A stretch of DNA of 64,000 nucleotides from Candidatus Enterococcus moelleringii. GTDB lineage: Bacteria; Bacillota; Bacilli; Lactobacillales; Enterococcaceae. Location of the stretch: contig NZ_JAFREM010000008.1 of the NCBI RefSeq assembly GCF_017377575.1, forward strand, positions 121,988 through 185,987, given 5' to 3'. Shown piece by piece: positions 54,860 through 62,062 of the stretch. A program made the translations under genes and the position numbers. A model generated the notes under the pieces. It had not been told where the DNA came from, searched no databases, and worked only from the letters and a program-made list of their open reading frames with translations. Every line of letters begins with the position of its first letter. The stretch's first letter is position 1.

Positions 54860-56110
54860 ATGACGTTATATGGAAAACTTTTGGAAAGAGAAGCAAACAA
54901 TCAACCAATTAAAGTAGGAGTCATCGGAGCCGGTCAAATGGGGTTCGGCATGATCGCCCAGATTTCGACGATCCCTGGTATGGCGGTAACCGGAATCAGC
55001 GACATTAACAAGGACGCTGCCCAACGCGGCGCCGATGCTTACAATGCCAGCGCAGAGAAAAAGGTTGATATCCTAGTCAGCTCAGATTTCAAAGAAATTA
55101 TCCATTCCGACAAAGTAGAAGTCATCGTTGACGCAACAGGCGTACCAGAAGTCGGCGCGCAAATCTCCCTTGAAACCTTATTAGCCAAAAAACACATCGT
55201 CCTGTTGAATGTCGAAGTCGACATCACCATTGGACCTTTAATGAAGAAAATGTACGATTCAGCCAACCTAATTTACACTGGTTCCGACGGCGATGAGCCC
55301 GCAGCAACCACTGAATTGTTCGAATTCGCCAAAAGCATGGGGATGGAAGTCTTAGTTGCTGGTAAGGGCAAGAACAACAAATTAAAAGTCGGCGCAAATC
55401 CTGATACCGCTCAAGCCGAAGCGGACTCCAAACAAATGTCCAGCCATATGTTAGCAGCCTTCCAAGACGGCACTAAAACGATGGCCGAGATGAACCTGTT
55501 GTCCAACGCCATCGGCTTTATTCCTGACAAGGTAGGGATGCACGGCATCAGCGGCGATGTAGATTCAGTCATCAAAGATCTAGACCTGAAAGAAAATGGT
55601 GGCGTGCTAGACAAATACGGTGTCGTTGAATACGTAGACGGCTTAGCACCAGGTGTGTTCGTGATCGTCAAAGGCCAAAACGAAGGCGTGCGCCACGAAT
55701 TAAGCTACCTGATGAAGACTGGCGATCGTGATCACCATATCTTGTACCGTCCGTACCACTTAGCCAGCTTAGAAACACCAATCACCATCGCCAAAGCCGT
55801 GTTGAACCACGACCACGCGATTGTACCATTAGGCGCACCGATTTCAGAAACCGTTGCGGTTGCCAAAAAAGACATCAAGCAAGGGGAAAAAATCGATGGC
55901 ATCGGCGGCTACTGCGTGCGGGGTGTCCTAGAAACTCATGCCGACTTAGAAGCCAACAACCATGTGCCAATCGGTTTAGTTGGGGGCTCCTCAGTGGCTA
56001 AACATGATATCAAAGACGGGACCTTCTTGACCTATGACGATATCGAAATCGACGAATCAACTACTGTTTACCGCCTAAGAAAACTGCAAGATTCCACCTT
56101 TGCGAAATAA
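54860..56110 (+). CDS. NAD(P)-dependent homoserine-dehydrogenase-like oxidoreductase with SAF domain
   Basis: 416 residues: N-terminal Rossmann domain IKVGVIGAGQMGFGMIAQI (about 19-37) with a homoserine-dehydrogenase-like fold (VDATGVPEVGAQISLETLLAKKHIVLLNVEVD), and a C-terminal SAF domain (AVAKKDIKQGEKIDGIGGYCVRG, about 330-400). This family is often near sugar-acid genes and sometimes annotated as flagellar FlgA-like because of the SAF domain; substrate unknown. Start at ATG 54860 with GAGGAGGAG. Single-gene unit under a strong promoter with operators. Confidence 0.85.
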   Translation: MTLYGKLLEREANNQPIKVGVIGAGQMGFGMIAQISTIPGMAVTGISDINKDAAQRGADAYNASAEKKVDILVSSDFKEIIHSDKVEVIVDATGVPEVGAQISLETLLAKKHIVLLNVEVDITIGPLMKKMYDSANLIYTGSDGDEPAATTELFEFAKSMGMEVLVAGKGKNNKLKVGANPDTAQAEADSKQMSSHMLAAFQDGTKTMAEMNLLSNAIGFIPDKVGMHGISGDVDSVIKDLDLKENGGVLDKYGVVEYVDGLAPGVFVIVKGQNEGVRHELSYLMKTGDRDHHILYRPYHLASLETPITIAKAVLNHDHAIVPLGAPISETVAVAKKDIKQGEKIDGIGGYCVRGVLETHADLEANNHVPIGLVGGSSVAKHDIKDGTFLTYDDIEIDESTTVYRLRKLQDSTFAK

Positions 56111-56150
56111 GCAGCAGAGATAGGTAACAGGCAAATAGATAGACAATCGA

Positions 56151-56204
56151 AGACTCCCAGGCAGCTAGCCAGATGTTTCATCCAGCTGCTTGGGGGTCTT
56201 TTTT
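56151..56204 (+). terminator. Terminator after SAF-domain gene
   Basis: AGACTCCCAGGCAGCT (56151-56166) pairs with AGCTGCTTGGGGGTCT (56184-56199) with few mismatches, followed by T's. Confidence 0.88.
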
Positions 56205-56300
56205 ATGCGGATTGAGTCAATAGATTCGGAAAAAAACAGATTGTAATCGTTTTATCGATGTTCTATAAAGGAGACAAATAATCTGCATGGCGGTGAGACG

Positions 56301-56522
56301 ATGAAAACTGTACGTCAAGGCAATGACATCCTGCTGACTGTTCCGGCTAAGTTTGGCATCCCAGAGAACGTAGAATACATGGCTTCAAAGGGGCGGAATG
56401 ACTCCATCACCTTCATTAAGCAAAGTACCAACATTTTCAAGGATACTATTAGAAGATGAGAAGTCCTCGACGCTGCGCCAGGCTTTCCAGAGGACGAACC
56501 AATAGGCAGAGAAATGATTTGA
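56301..56522 (+). pseudogene. PemI/MazE-type antitoxin gene with in-frame TGA
   Basis: The frame begins MKTVRQGNDILLTVPAKFGI, an AbrB-fold antitoxin start, runs through ...ITFIKQSTNIFKDTIRR and meets TGA at 56457. The same frame then continues EVLDAAPGFPEDEPIGREMI to a second stop at 56520-56522, which is the usual acidic antitoxin tail. A single TGG-to-TGA change (Trp after RR) explains it. Weak ribosome site GGTGAG. Inactivated 73-codon antitoxin, unless TGA is read through. Confidence 0.7.
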
Positions 56523-56610
56523 TCCCAAAACCAGTGCTGGGACATCAAGAAAAGCCGAGCTCCGGAAGCAACAGGAACAACCGCTAGGCACAAGCCAACA
56601 TTAAAGTGGC
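56514..56610 (+). pseudogene. Possible relic of the partner PemK/MazF toxin
   Basis: Directly overlapping the antitoxin stop, ATGATTTGATCCCAAAACCA looks like a MIWIPK-type toxin start missing one G, followed by fragments in two frames (LGHQEKPSSG; RKQQEQPLGT) that loosely recall the PemK DFDPSSGxEQQKRRPAL segment. Too short and broken to be functional; homology is suggestive only. Confidence 0.35.
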
Positions 56611-56661
56611 AGTCACTTCCCACAGCCGTTTAGACAAACAGCTGTGGGGGTGGCTATTTTT
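56611..56661 (+). terminator. Terminator after PemIK relic
   Basis: AGTCACTTCCCACAGC (56611-56626) pairs with GCTGTGGGGGTGGCT (56641-56655), one bulge and some G-T pairs, then ATTTTT. Confidence 0.8.
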
Positions 56662-57057
56662 AATTAAGACCGAAAGACCAAATAGAAACCTTGCAAAAAG
56701 TATTATTGAAGTAATAATATCGCATACGAAATTATTGGTCGCCAAACAAAAACTAGCAACAGCCATCAGTCAAATCACCACTATCTTGTTCGTCGCACCG
56801 ATAAGAAAGAGAATACTACTCACACGTCTGTCGATTAATTGCCAAGAGGCGACAACCCCATCACCTCAATCCGTGAACCTAACAGTCAAACCCAAATCCA
56901 CCCACAAGATAACTATGTACCCACCGCGAAGGGCGCCTTCTTCGCTGGTGGTTCTTTGTGCGGGGTGTCTGGTTGAAACCGCGAGTACACTTACGAGACT
57001 GTACTCGACTAACTAACTTCCAACTTACCAATATTCAGTTTTCAATGAGCGAATGAT
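56662..57057. other. Intergenic region between PemIK relic and Fst locus
   Basis: No supported gene. Contains a hairpin CCACC-GCGAAG / CTTCGC-TGGTGG (56921-56951) with TTCTTT after it, and a 7-base inverted repeat GAGTACA/TGTACTC (56983-57006). An antisense RNA for the Fst toxin would be transcribed rightwards from around here to the hairpin at 57058, but I see no good promoter. Confidence 0.35.
56921..56957 (+). terminator. Hairpin of the CACCTGCGA family
   Basis: CCACCGCGAAG (56921-56931) pairs with CTTCGCTGGTGG (ending 56951) with one extra base, followed by TTCTTTG. Confidence 0.6.
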
Positions 57058-57089
57058 CCACCTGCGAAGTGCCCAACCTTCACAGGTGG
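57058..57089. terminator. Hairpin at the 3' end of the Fst locus
   Basis: CCACCTG (57058-57064) pairs with CAGGTGG (57083-57089), plus inner GAAG/CTTC pairing. Fst loci share a bidirectional terminator between toxin mRNA and antisense RNA; this hairpin has that position, though without a T-run on either strand. Confidence 0.5.
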
Positions 57090-57095
57090 CAGAGG

Positions 57096-57188
57096 TCATG
57101 GATCATGATCGTCCAACCAGTGCTTAAACAAAGCCAGCACCAGTCCAACAATAATCGGTGCGAAAATATCCTGCACAATGGGATGCAC
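57096..57188 (-). CDS. Fst-family type I toxin peptide
   Basis: A 30-residue peptide, GTG start at 57188, reading MHPIVQDIFAPIIVGLVLAL then FKHWLDDHDP. The APIIVGLVLxLFxxWL core with acidic tail is the Fst/Ldr pattern (plasmid pAD1 Fst has IAPIFVGLVLEM...WL). It is a membrane-acting peptide normally silenced by an antisense RNA. A GGGGGGTGAT ribosome site lies upstream. The mRNA 5' region (57208-57221) can pair with codons near its 3' end (57100-57113) at 13 of 14 positions, as in Fst-type mRNAs. TACAAT on the minus strand (57233-57238) may be the -10 box. Confidence 0.78.
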   Translation of the reverse strand: MHPIVQDIFAPIIVGLVLALFKHWLDDHDP

Positions 57189-57276
57189 ATTATCACCCCC
57201 CTTCAGTGACGATCACGATCCAGACCTATTCAATTGTAAATCTACGCTAAATAGTCAGCGCTAGCTTGCGGGCAGG

Positions 57277-57861
57277 TTATTGGGGGTTTTTCTTCTGTTC
57301 TTCCTGCGCTTTCCTCCGATTTCGCCTTTTCCGCAGTATTTCCGATAGGCGGTAGTTAGAGCTTGGTTGTAATTCATTCGATTCTTCTGTTTTTTCCTCC
57401 AATTCTTCCGTTGTTTCTGGTATTGCTTTGACATCTTCTTCTGGCTTGTTAAGAGAGACTTGGGGTACTGCTGGCAATGCTTGGTAACGACTGTGCTGCT
57501 TAAGTTCTGCTAGTTTATTCGGATCGATTTCTTCCACAGTTTCCGCTTTAACAACTGGTTCAACCAGCACAGGGGTTGCTGGCGGGACAGTTAGCTGCGG
57601 CTGCTTTAAGACAAGCGGCTGACCTGGTTTGCCAAACAATTCTTCACCTTTGAAGATTGGCGTTTCCACGGTTTCGACATATTTGGCCTCAATCGGCTTT
57701 TTGAACAGCTGCACGCCGTCTTTTTCAAAAATATCCAAAGATGCAAGCAGCTCCAGCGATTGCTTGATTTCGGCGGCACTTAAATCAGTGTTAGGATCTT
57801 TCATGCTGAAGGTATTTTTGCCGCCGACACTGTTCAGGAAGCCGCTGACGAGTTTAATCAT
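57277..57861 (-). CDS. DUF2922 protein with long C-terminal extension
   Basis: 194 residues. Residues 1-75 (KLVSGFLNSVGGKNTFSMKD...LELLASLDIFEKDGVQLFKKPIEAKYVETVETPIF) match the small DUF2922 protein at 58509. The rest is a Pro/Glu-rich, low-complexity tail ending in a very basic stretch (LRKRRNRRKAQEEQKK). Function of the family is unknown. AAGGAG eight bases before the ATG. Last gene of the minus-strand group. Confidence 0.78.
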   Translation of the reverse strand: MIKLVSGFLNSVGGKNTFSMKDPNTDLSAAEIKQSLELLASLDIFEKDGVQLFKKPIEAKYVETVETPIFKGEELFGKPGQPLVLKQPQLTVPPATPVLVEPVVKAETVEEIDPNKLAELKQHSRYQALPAVPQVSLNKPEEDVKAIPETTEELEEKTEESNELQPSSNYRLSEILRKRRNRRKAQEEQKKNPQ

Positions 57862-57917
57862 GACACCTACTCCTTTCGTGAAAGTTTTGCTTCAGGGACA
57901 GACAAAAAAATAATCGG

Positions 57918-58301
57918 TCAAGTAGTCAAGACTTCAGATAGCAAGAATTTGGTTAAAAGGGACTGGACAAAGGACTTGGTTTTCTCCACAAAATTCCGCA
58001 GCGGGAAGACTCGCAAACGCAGTCGTTCCCATTCCGGTGCGTCAAAATAATCCTGGAAATAGTAGAAAAACCGCTTCATGGTACGTGTCGCTCGGGTGCG
58101 GGTAAATAAGTAACGAACCAATTCTTTTAAAACCAGAGCAAACTCTTCTGCACCCAGCTGATAGCGGACCCGTAAGGTGAGTAAAAGTTTGATGGTCATG
58201 GTGCCGTTTTGCGTCTCCTGATAATATTCCATGATGCGTTCCTCTAGCGTCTCAAGTTTCAAGTTAAACATCTGATTGGGTGAGAAGGGTAGCTCTGGCA
58301 T
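57918..58301 (-). CDS. Hypothetical helical protein
   Basis: 127 residues, mostly helical and basic (LTLRVRYQLGAEEFALVLKELVRYLFTRTRATRTMKRFFYYFQDYF). Start at ATG 58301 with AAAGGAG; the frame extends to 58379 without support. Not recognised. Lies between two DUF2922 genes. Confidence 0.65.
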   Translation of the reverse strand: MPELPFSPNQMFNLKLETLEERIMEYYQETQNGTMTIKLLLTLRVRYQLGAEEFALVLKELVRYLFTRTRATRTMKRFFYYFQDYFDAPEWERLRLRVFPLRNFVEKTKSFVQSLLTKFLLSEVLTT

Positions 58302-58379
58302 GTCAAATCGCTCCTTTATTGTTTTTTTGCTGGTTCTGATACCTGGATGGTTGAACCAGTATCCTTCTTCAGTAGTCAA

Positions 58380-58508
58380 GCCGCCGATTATTTCATAAGA
58401 CGGCTCTGGTCATAAATTGCTTCTAAGTATTCTCAAAAGACACCCACCAGCTCCCACAGTTACGGGCCCGTTCTAGTCGCCGTGAGAGCAGGGGGATCTC
58501 CTTAATGA
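58380..58508. other. Structured gap between DUF2922 and hypothetical gene
   Basis: Contains GC-rich ACGGGCCCGT palindrome (about 58463-58472) and other short dyads. Possibly an RNA-processing or attenuation site; no gene. Confidence 0.3.
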
Positions 58509-58745
58509 TTATGCGGCTGCTTCTTCGTCATTATTAAAGATCGGTGTTTCAATGGTTTCCACAAATTTGGCACTGACCACACTATCGTAGGATTTAACGC
58601 CGTCTTTTTTGAACAGATTCAAACCCACGAATTCCGCTAGTAAAGCCTTGAGTTGCGAAGGGGTCTTTGTCATATCCGGATCTTTGAAGCTCAAGGTCTG
58701 GCTCTTGCCCATGGCATTGCGGAAGTTCACCACTAATTTTTTCAT
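58509..58745 (-). CDS. DUF2922-family protein
   Basis: 78 residues: KKLVVNFRNAMGKSQTLSFKDPDMTKTPSQLKALLAEFVGLNLFKKDGVKSY, ending VVSAKFVETIETPIFNNDEE. Matches the DUF2922 pattern (F.t..G....i.dp...lt...v...m..i...nif...g......a..v.t). In Bacillus DUF2922 and DUF1659 genes are neighbours, as here. Start ATG 58745 (or 58757). Confidence 0.8.
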   Translation of the reverse strand: MKKLVVNFRNAMGKSQTLSFKDPDMTKTPSQLKALLAEFVGLNLFKKDGVKSYDSVVSAKFVETIETPIFNNDEEAAA

Positions 58746-58759
58746 AGTAATCACCATAA

Positions 58760-58987
58760 TTATTCAGCCCCCTCGTTCAGATCTTTGGTAATACGAGATT
58801 GCATCGTCATAATCACACTGTCAAAGGAGCTGCCAGCTTTCGACAGTTCTGCCATGATTTCTCCCAAGCGGACCACGTCAGCTTCAGGTGGATTGTCGAT
58901 CACATTTTGAAAGTTGACTTTCTTTTGTTTGTCTTCGCCTTCCTGTTCAATCAATACCTGTAATTTCGTTCCTAGTTTTTGCATCAT
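58760..58987 (-). CDS. DUF1659-family protein
   Basis: 75 residues: GTKLQVLIEQEGEDKQKKVNFQNVIDNPPEADVVRLGEIMAELSKAG fits DUF1659, the usual partner of DUF2922. Start at ATG 58987 with GGAGGAAAG. Fourteen bases upstream of the DUF2922 gene. Function unknown. Confidence 0.78.
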   Translation of the reverse strand: MMQKLGTKLQVLIEQEGEDKQKKVNFQNVIDNPPEADVVRLGEIMAELSKAGSSFDSVIMTMQSRITKDLNEGAE

Positions 58988-59349
58988 TGTTCTTTCCTCC
59001 AATTTCCTGTTTTGTTTTCCTATTTATTTTTTGGTGTGTGTTTTGTTCCCGGCCGGTGACTAAAAGATAAATAATTTTCCGGGAAAAAGCCATACTCTCT
59101 TATAGGACTTTTTACCCCCTTCTAGACACATTTGGAAAATGAAAACCTTGATTTAATGGGATTCTTGGTTTCTAAAAATAGGGAGAATTACCTAAAAGGG
59201 AGTAAAAAACAAATTTGCGGCGAGATGTTGAAAAAGGTCTTTGAAAGCGCTGGAAACGTTGATATATCAAGGCTATTTGCTAAATTGAATCGTTTGAGGA
59301 AAAGTTAGCAGCTCTGTTGGATTTTCGTGAGGGAAGGGGATTTGGCGCG
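58988..59349. promoter_or_regulatory. Control region of the DUF1659/DUF2922 group
   Basis: No gene in about 360 bases. Holds the dyad TTTTCC-G-GGAAAA (59075-59087) and an AAAA-N5-ATTT stretch near 59141-59153 that is one base off the ComK half-site pattern AAAA-N5-TTTT. Confidence 0.3.
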
Positions 59350-59381
59350 AAAAAAGAGCCTGCATCCGAAGATACAAGCTC
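59350..59381 (-). terminator. Terminator of the ComK-like gene
   Basis: On the minus strand an 11-pair stem (59371-59381 with 59356-59366) closed by a TTCG loop and followed by T6. Confidence 0.9.
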
Positions 59382-59391
59382 GTAAAAGGTG

Positions 59392-60177
59392 TTATTCAAA
59401 GTCGTCAATAAAATCGTGCATCGTATGGTGATTCACAGAAGATTCGTCCAGACGGTCATACGCCTTCAGCATTCTGTGGTTGTTTCTTTGTGTATAAAAT
59501 CGCTCACGATAGACACCTTCCTCAATCGGGAAAGCCCTCATGTCGCTGCTTTTACATATTTCCTGGATATAAGGTGTATCAATAAGGTCGAGGTAGTTCA
59601 AAGGATTGTGGTTGCGGTAAGTTCCCGCCGTTGGATCGATGTCTCTGATTGAGCAGGCTAGAGCCATTAATGCGTTGGTGGCATACCTGTCTACCGTGCG
59701 CTTTCGGGCCTCAATAATGATCCCGGGACCACTAGCCATTTTGACGTAGGTTTCAGTCGGCTCTTCCCAGACTTCTTCAATCGACAGCGGATTGATCCAG
59801 ATAGAATCAGCCGGACGGGCCAAGGGAAACAACACATGAGGCTGATTGATCATTGGGTGCCGCTGCTTTTGGAAGAAAGGCAGACGCTTCAATGTACGGC
59901 CGGTAGCCGGATAATCGATGATCATGTCAGAATTGTCATGATATAAGGTGGTGCGGGTGGTATGGCTGGAGTAGCAATACATTTCTTGATCGTATATTAC
60001 CAAGGTTCCTTTCATATCAGGGATCGGCAAGACGAGATGGATCGGCCAAGGCCCCGTTCGCGGCGTGCAGGTAGGCAGCTTCGACATCACCTCAGCCCAC
60101 TCTGGCGTCCAGCATCGGGTATCCAGATATTTACCGCTTACATAGTTTTCATTGCTTGATTTTTCTTTTCTTTTCAT
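59392..60177 (-). CDS. ComK-like competence regulator
   Basis: 261 residues. The middle (ATGRTLKRLPFFQKQRHPMI, then VLFPLARPADSIWINPLSIEEV) follows the ComK pattern (GR......kisHKPPI...fFPT.S......WI.....). Bacillus ComK is about 192 residues, so this one has extra N-terminal sequence and a longer C-terminal tail. ComK is a DNA-binding activator of transformation genes; whether this one does so is unknown. Start at ATG 60177 with AAGGAG. Promoter TTGACA-16-TAGAAT upstream; next to the invertible-looking recombinase cassette. Confidence 0.62.
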   Translation of the reverse strand: MKRKEKSSNENYVSGKYLDTRCWTPEWAEVMSKLPTCTPRTGPWPIHLVLPIPDMKGTLVIYDQEMYCYSSHTTRTTLYHDNSDMIIDYPATGRTLKRLPFFQKQRHPMINQPHVLFPLARPADSIWINPLSIEEVWEEPTETYVKMASGPGIIIEARKRTVDRYATNALMALACSIRDIDPTAGTYRNHNPLNYLDLIDTPYIQEICKSSDMRAFPIEEGVYRERFYTQRNNHRMLKAYDRLDESSVNHHTMHDFIDDFE

Positions 60178-60244
60178 TCGTTTCCACTCCTTCTTTAGAA
60201 GTTTATTTATAGCTGCTCTTAGCAAACAACTACTTCAAATAAAT

Positions 60245-60272
60245 ATTCTACTCATACCTATTTAGGTGTCAA
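60245..60272 (-). promoter_or_regulatory. Promoter of ComK-like gene with internal dyad
   Basis: Minus strand TTGACA (60267-60272), 16 bases, TAGAAT (60245-60250). An ACCTA-TT-TAGGT dyad (60256-60267) lies between the two hexamers, an ideal repressor site. Confidence 0.7.
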
Positions 60273-60463
60273 TAGGCAATAACAGATAACGAACGTTATA
60301 AAATATTGATAAAATAGATTTTTTTGTAACATTTCATTAATGTGTAGAAAGTGTGATAGTCATTAAGATACAATGAGTTTAATGTTTGAATTTTAATATT
60401 GAATGTTGTTAGGTGTTTTTGGGGGAGGGAGCGTTGAATTTAATGTTGAAATTAGAGAAAAAA

Positions 60464-60488
60464 TTATCGTAGTCTACAATAGACTACG
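60464..60488 (+). repeat. Left inverted repeat / recombination site of the integrase cassette
   Basis: TTAT followed by CGTAGTCTA-CAA-TAGACTACG, a perfect 9-3-9 palindrome with asymmetric CAA centre. A third half-site-like AGACTAT follows (60491-60497). The 25-base unit recurs in inverted orientation at 62063-62087. Confidence 0.85.
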
Positions 60489-60523
60489 AAGACTATGGCG
60501 TAAAGCTACGTTTCTTTTATTTA

Positions 60524-60551
60524 TTGTTCTTTCTTCAATTAATTATAGAAT
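60524..60551 (+). promoter_or_regulatory. Integrase promoter
   Basis: TTGTTC (60524-60529), 16 bases, TAGAAT (60546-60551); leader of about 150 bases to the integrase start. Confidence 0.5.
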
Positions 60552-60570
60552 AAGGAAGCGGGAAGTGCAA
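60542..60570 (-). promoter_or_regulatory. Outward-facing promoter inside the cassette
   Basis: Minus strand TTGCAC (60565-60570), 17 bases, TATAAT (60542-60547). Points left, out through the left repeat towards the ComK-like gene; after inversion it would point right towards the gene at 62232. Confidence 0.5.
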
Positions 60571-60705
60571 TATATTTTATAAAAAATAATGAATGTAGAA
60601 TGTTTTGTTGATTCTATAGCTGAGCCAGTCCATGAAAAACGCGAAACAATAGGCTTTTTCTTTGAGCCGTCAAAAGAACCGTCACTCAGAAAGGAAGAAT
60701 TTCAG

Positions 60706-61815
60706 ATGCGAAGAGGAGAAAATATTTACTTTAGGAAGAATGATAAGAGATGGGAGGGTAGGGTAATTATCGGAAGAAAATCCAATGGAAAACCGCGGTA
60801 CAAATCGGTATATGGAAAAAATATACTAGAAGTCAAGCTTAAGCTCTATCCATTAAAGTTGAAATATCAACTGTTAAGAGAAGAACACGGCGACAGCTGC
60901 ATGAGCTTTCAAGACTGGGGAATCGAATGGCTGCGCTTGGTACAAGCAGACATAAAGGAATCGACTTTTTCCAATTATGAACACAAATTGAGCTTCTATG
61001 CTTTGTCAGCGATTGGTATGTATTCGTTAAACGAACTAGATGAAGCAGTCGGATTAGAACTATTGGATTCTTTGCTGGAGCGGGAATTACAGCCTTCAAC
61101 GATCCAAGTAATCTTTCGCATTGTTAAACAATGCGTGAATCGCGCCATCGAAAAAAAGCTGATCAAGGTCAATCCTTTCAATGATATCAAACTGCCTAAA
61201 GTAATGAAAAAGACAGACCAAGCCCTATCTAAAAAGGAACAAAAGCAACTAGAAAAGGCAGCCTTATCAGCGGAAAAAGGCTACGGCTTACCGACGTTAC
61301 TAGCCCTTCATGCAGGGCTTAGAATTGGTGAAGCAGCCGCGCTGCCATGGGAAAACGTTGACTTTGAACGCAACACAATCCGGGTAGATGCAACGTATCA
61401 ACGAGTCCTAACAGCGATGAATGACACCAAAACAGAGCTGGTTTACACAAGCTCTAAAACAGCGTCTTCTATTCGTGAAATTCCAATGAGCAAAACCTTG
61501 AAAAATGCTTTATTGGAGCACAAAAAACAGGCAACTGGCGAGTTCGTTTTCTCAAATAAAGCGAACCCATCAGAGCCAAGACTGCTAACTTATCATTTTC
61601 ATCAAATCCGAAAGAAAGCGAATTTGGAACACGTTCATTTCCATCAGCTGCGCCATACCTTTGCGACCCGCTGTGTCGAAAGCCGGGGAGACATTGTGAG
61701 CGTCAGCGTACTAATGGGTCATAGCTCACCGAAGATGACCCTAGATAGGTATGCTGGTTCTATGATGGAACAACGCATTCAAGTCGTTAATCAAATGGAG
61801 GAAGCTATCGGCTAA
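60706..61815 (+). CDS. Tyrosine recombinase/integrase
   Basis: 369 residues: N-terminal AP2-like arm-binding segment (WEGRVIIGRKSNGKPRYKSVYGK), SAM-like core-binding domain (about 70-165) and catalytic domain with Arg in HAGLRIGEAAAL, HxxR in HQLRHTFATRC, His in MGHSS and the nucleophile in LDRYAG. Start at ATG 60706 with AAGGAAG; the frame opens at 60589 without support. No phage or ICE genes adjoin, but inverted copies of a palindromic site flank it, so it may invert its own gene. Confidence 0.93.
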   Translation: MRRGENIYFRKNDKRWEGRVIIGRKSNGKPRYKSVYGKNILEVKLKLYPLKLKYQLLREEHGDSCMSFQDWGIEWLRLVQADIKESTFSNYEHKLSFYALSAIGMYSLNELDEAVGLELLDSLLERELQPSTIQVIFRIVKQCVNRAIEKKLIKVNPFNDIKLPKVMKKTDQALSKKEQKQLEKAALSAEKGYGLPTLLALHAGLRIGEAAALPWENVDFERNTIRVDATYQRVLTAMNDTKTELVYTSSKTASSIREIPMSKTLKNALLEHKKQATGEFVFSNKANPSEPRLLTYHFHQIRKKANLEHVHFHQLRHTFATRCVESRGDIVSVSVLMGHSSPKMTLDRYAGSMMEQRIQVVNQMEEAIG

Positions 61816-62062
61816 TCTACTTACAAAAAGTAAGAAATTAAGCTTATGGGCTCCCTTTTTTTGCATTTTCCAATGAAAACGTTTACTGAAAATCAAAATA
61901 TTTTCGTTGGGTTTTCAAGCCAAATCGAGAGCCAAACGACTCTCAGCGGCTATTACTTTTGCGAATTTTTTTTAGAAAAAATTAAAAATTTGAATTGTTC
62001 GACCGTCAAGAACCGTCATTGGGTCGATTTATCCGCGTCACTAAGCGATTCCTATAGTCTGC
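61816..62062. other. Cassette DNA between integrase and right repeat
   Basis: AT-rich, no gene. Contains hairpins CCAATGAAAA/TTTTCGTTGG (61870-61910) and GAGAG/CTCTC near 61928-61945, either of which may end the integrase transcript. Confidence 0.4.

Noticed and set aside
56606..57016. 136-codon plus-strand frame
   Set aside because: Starts within a terminator stem, no ribosome site, and crosses another hairpin; not protein-like.
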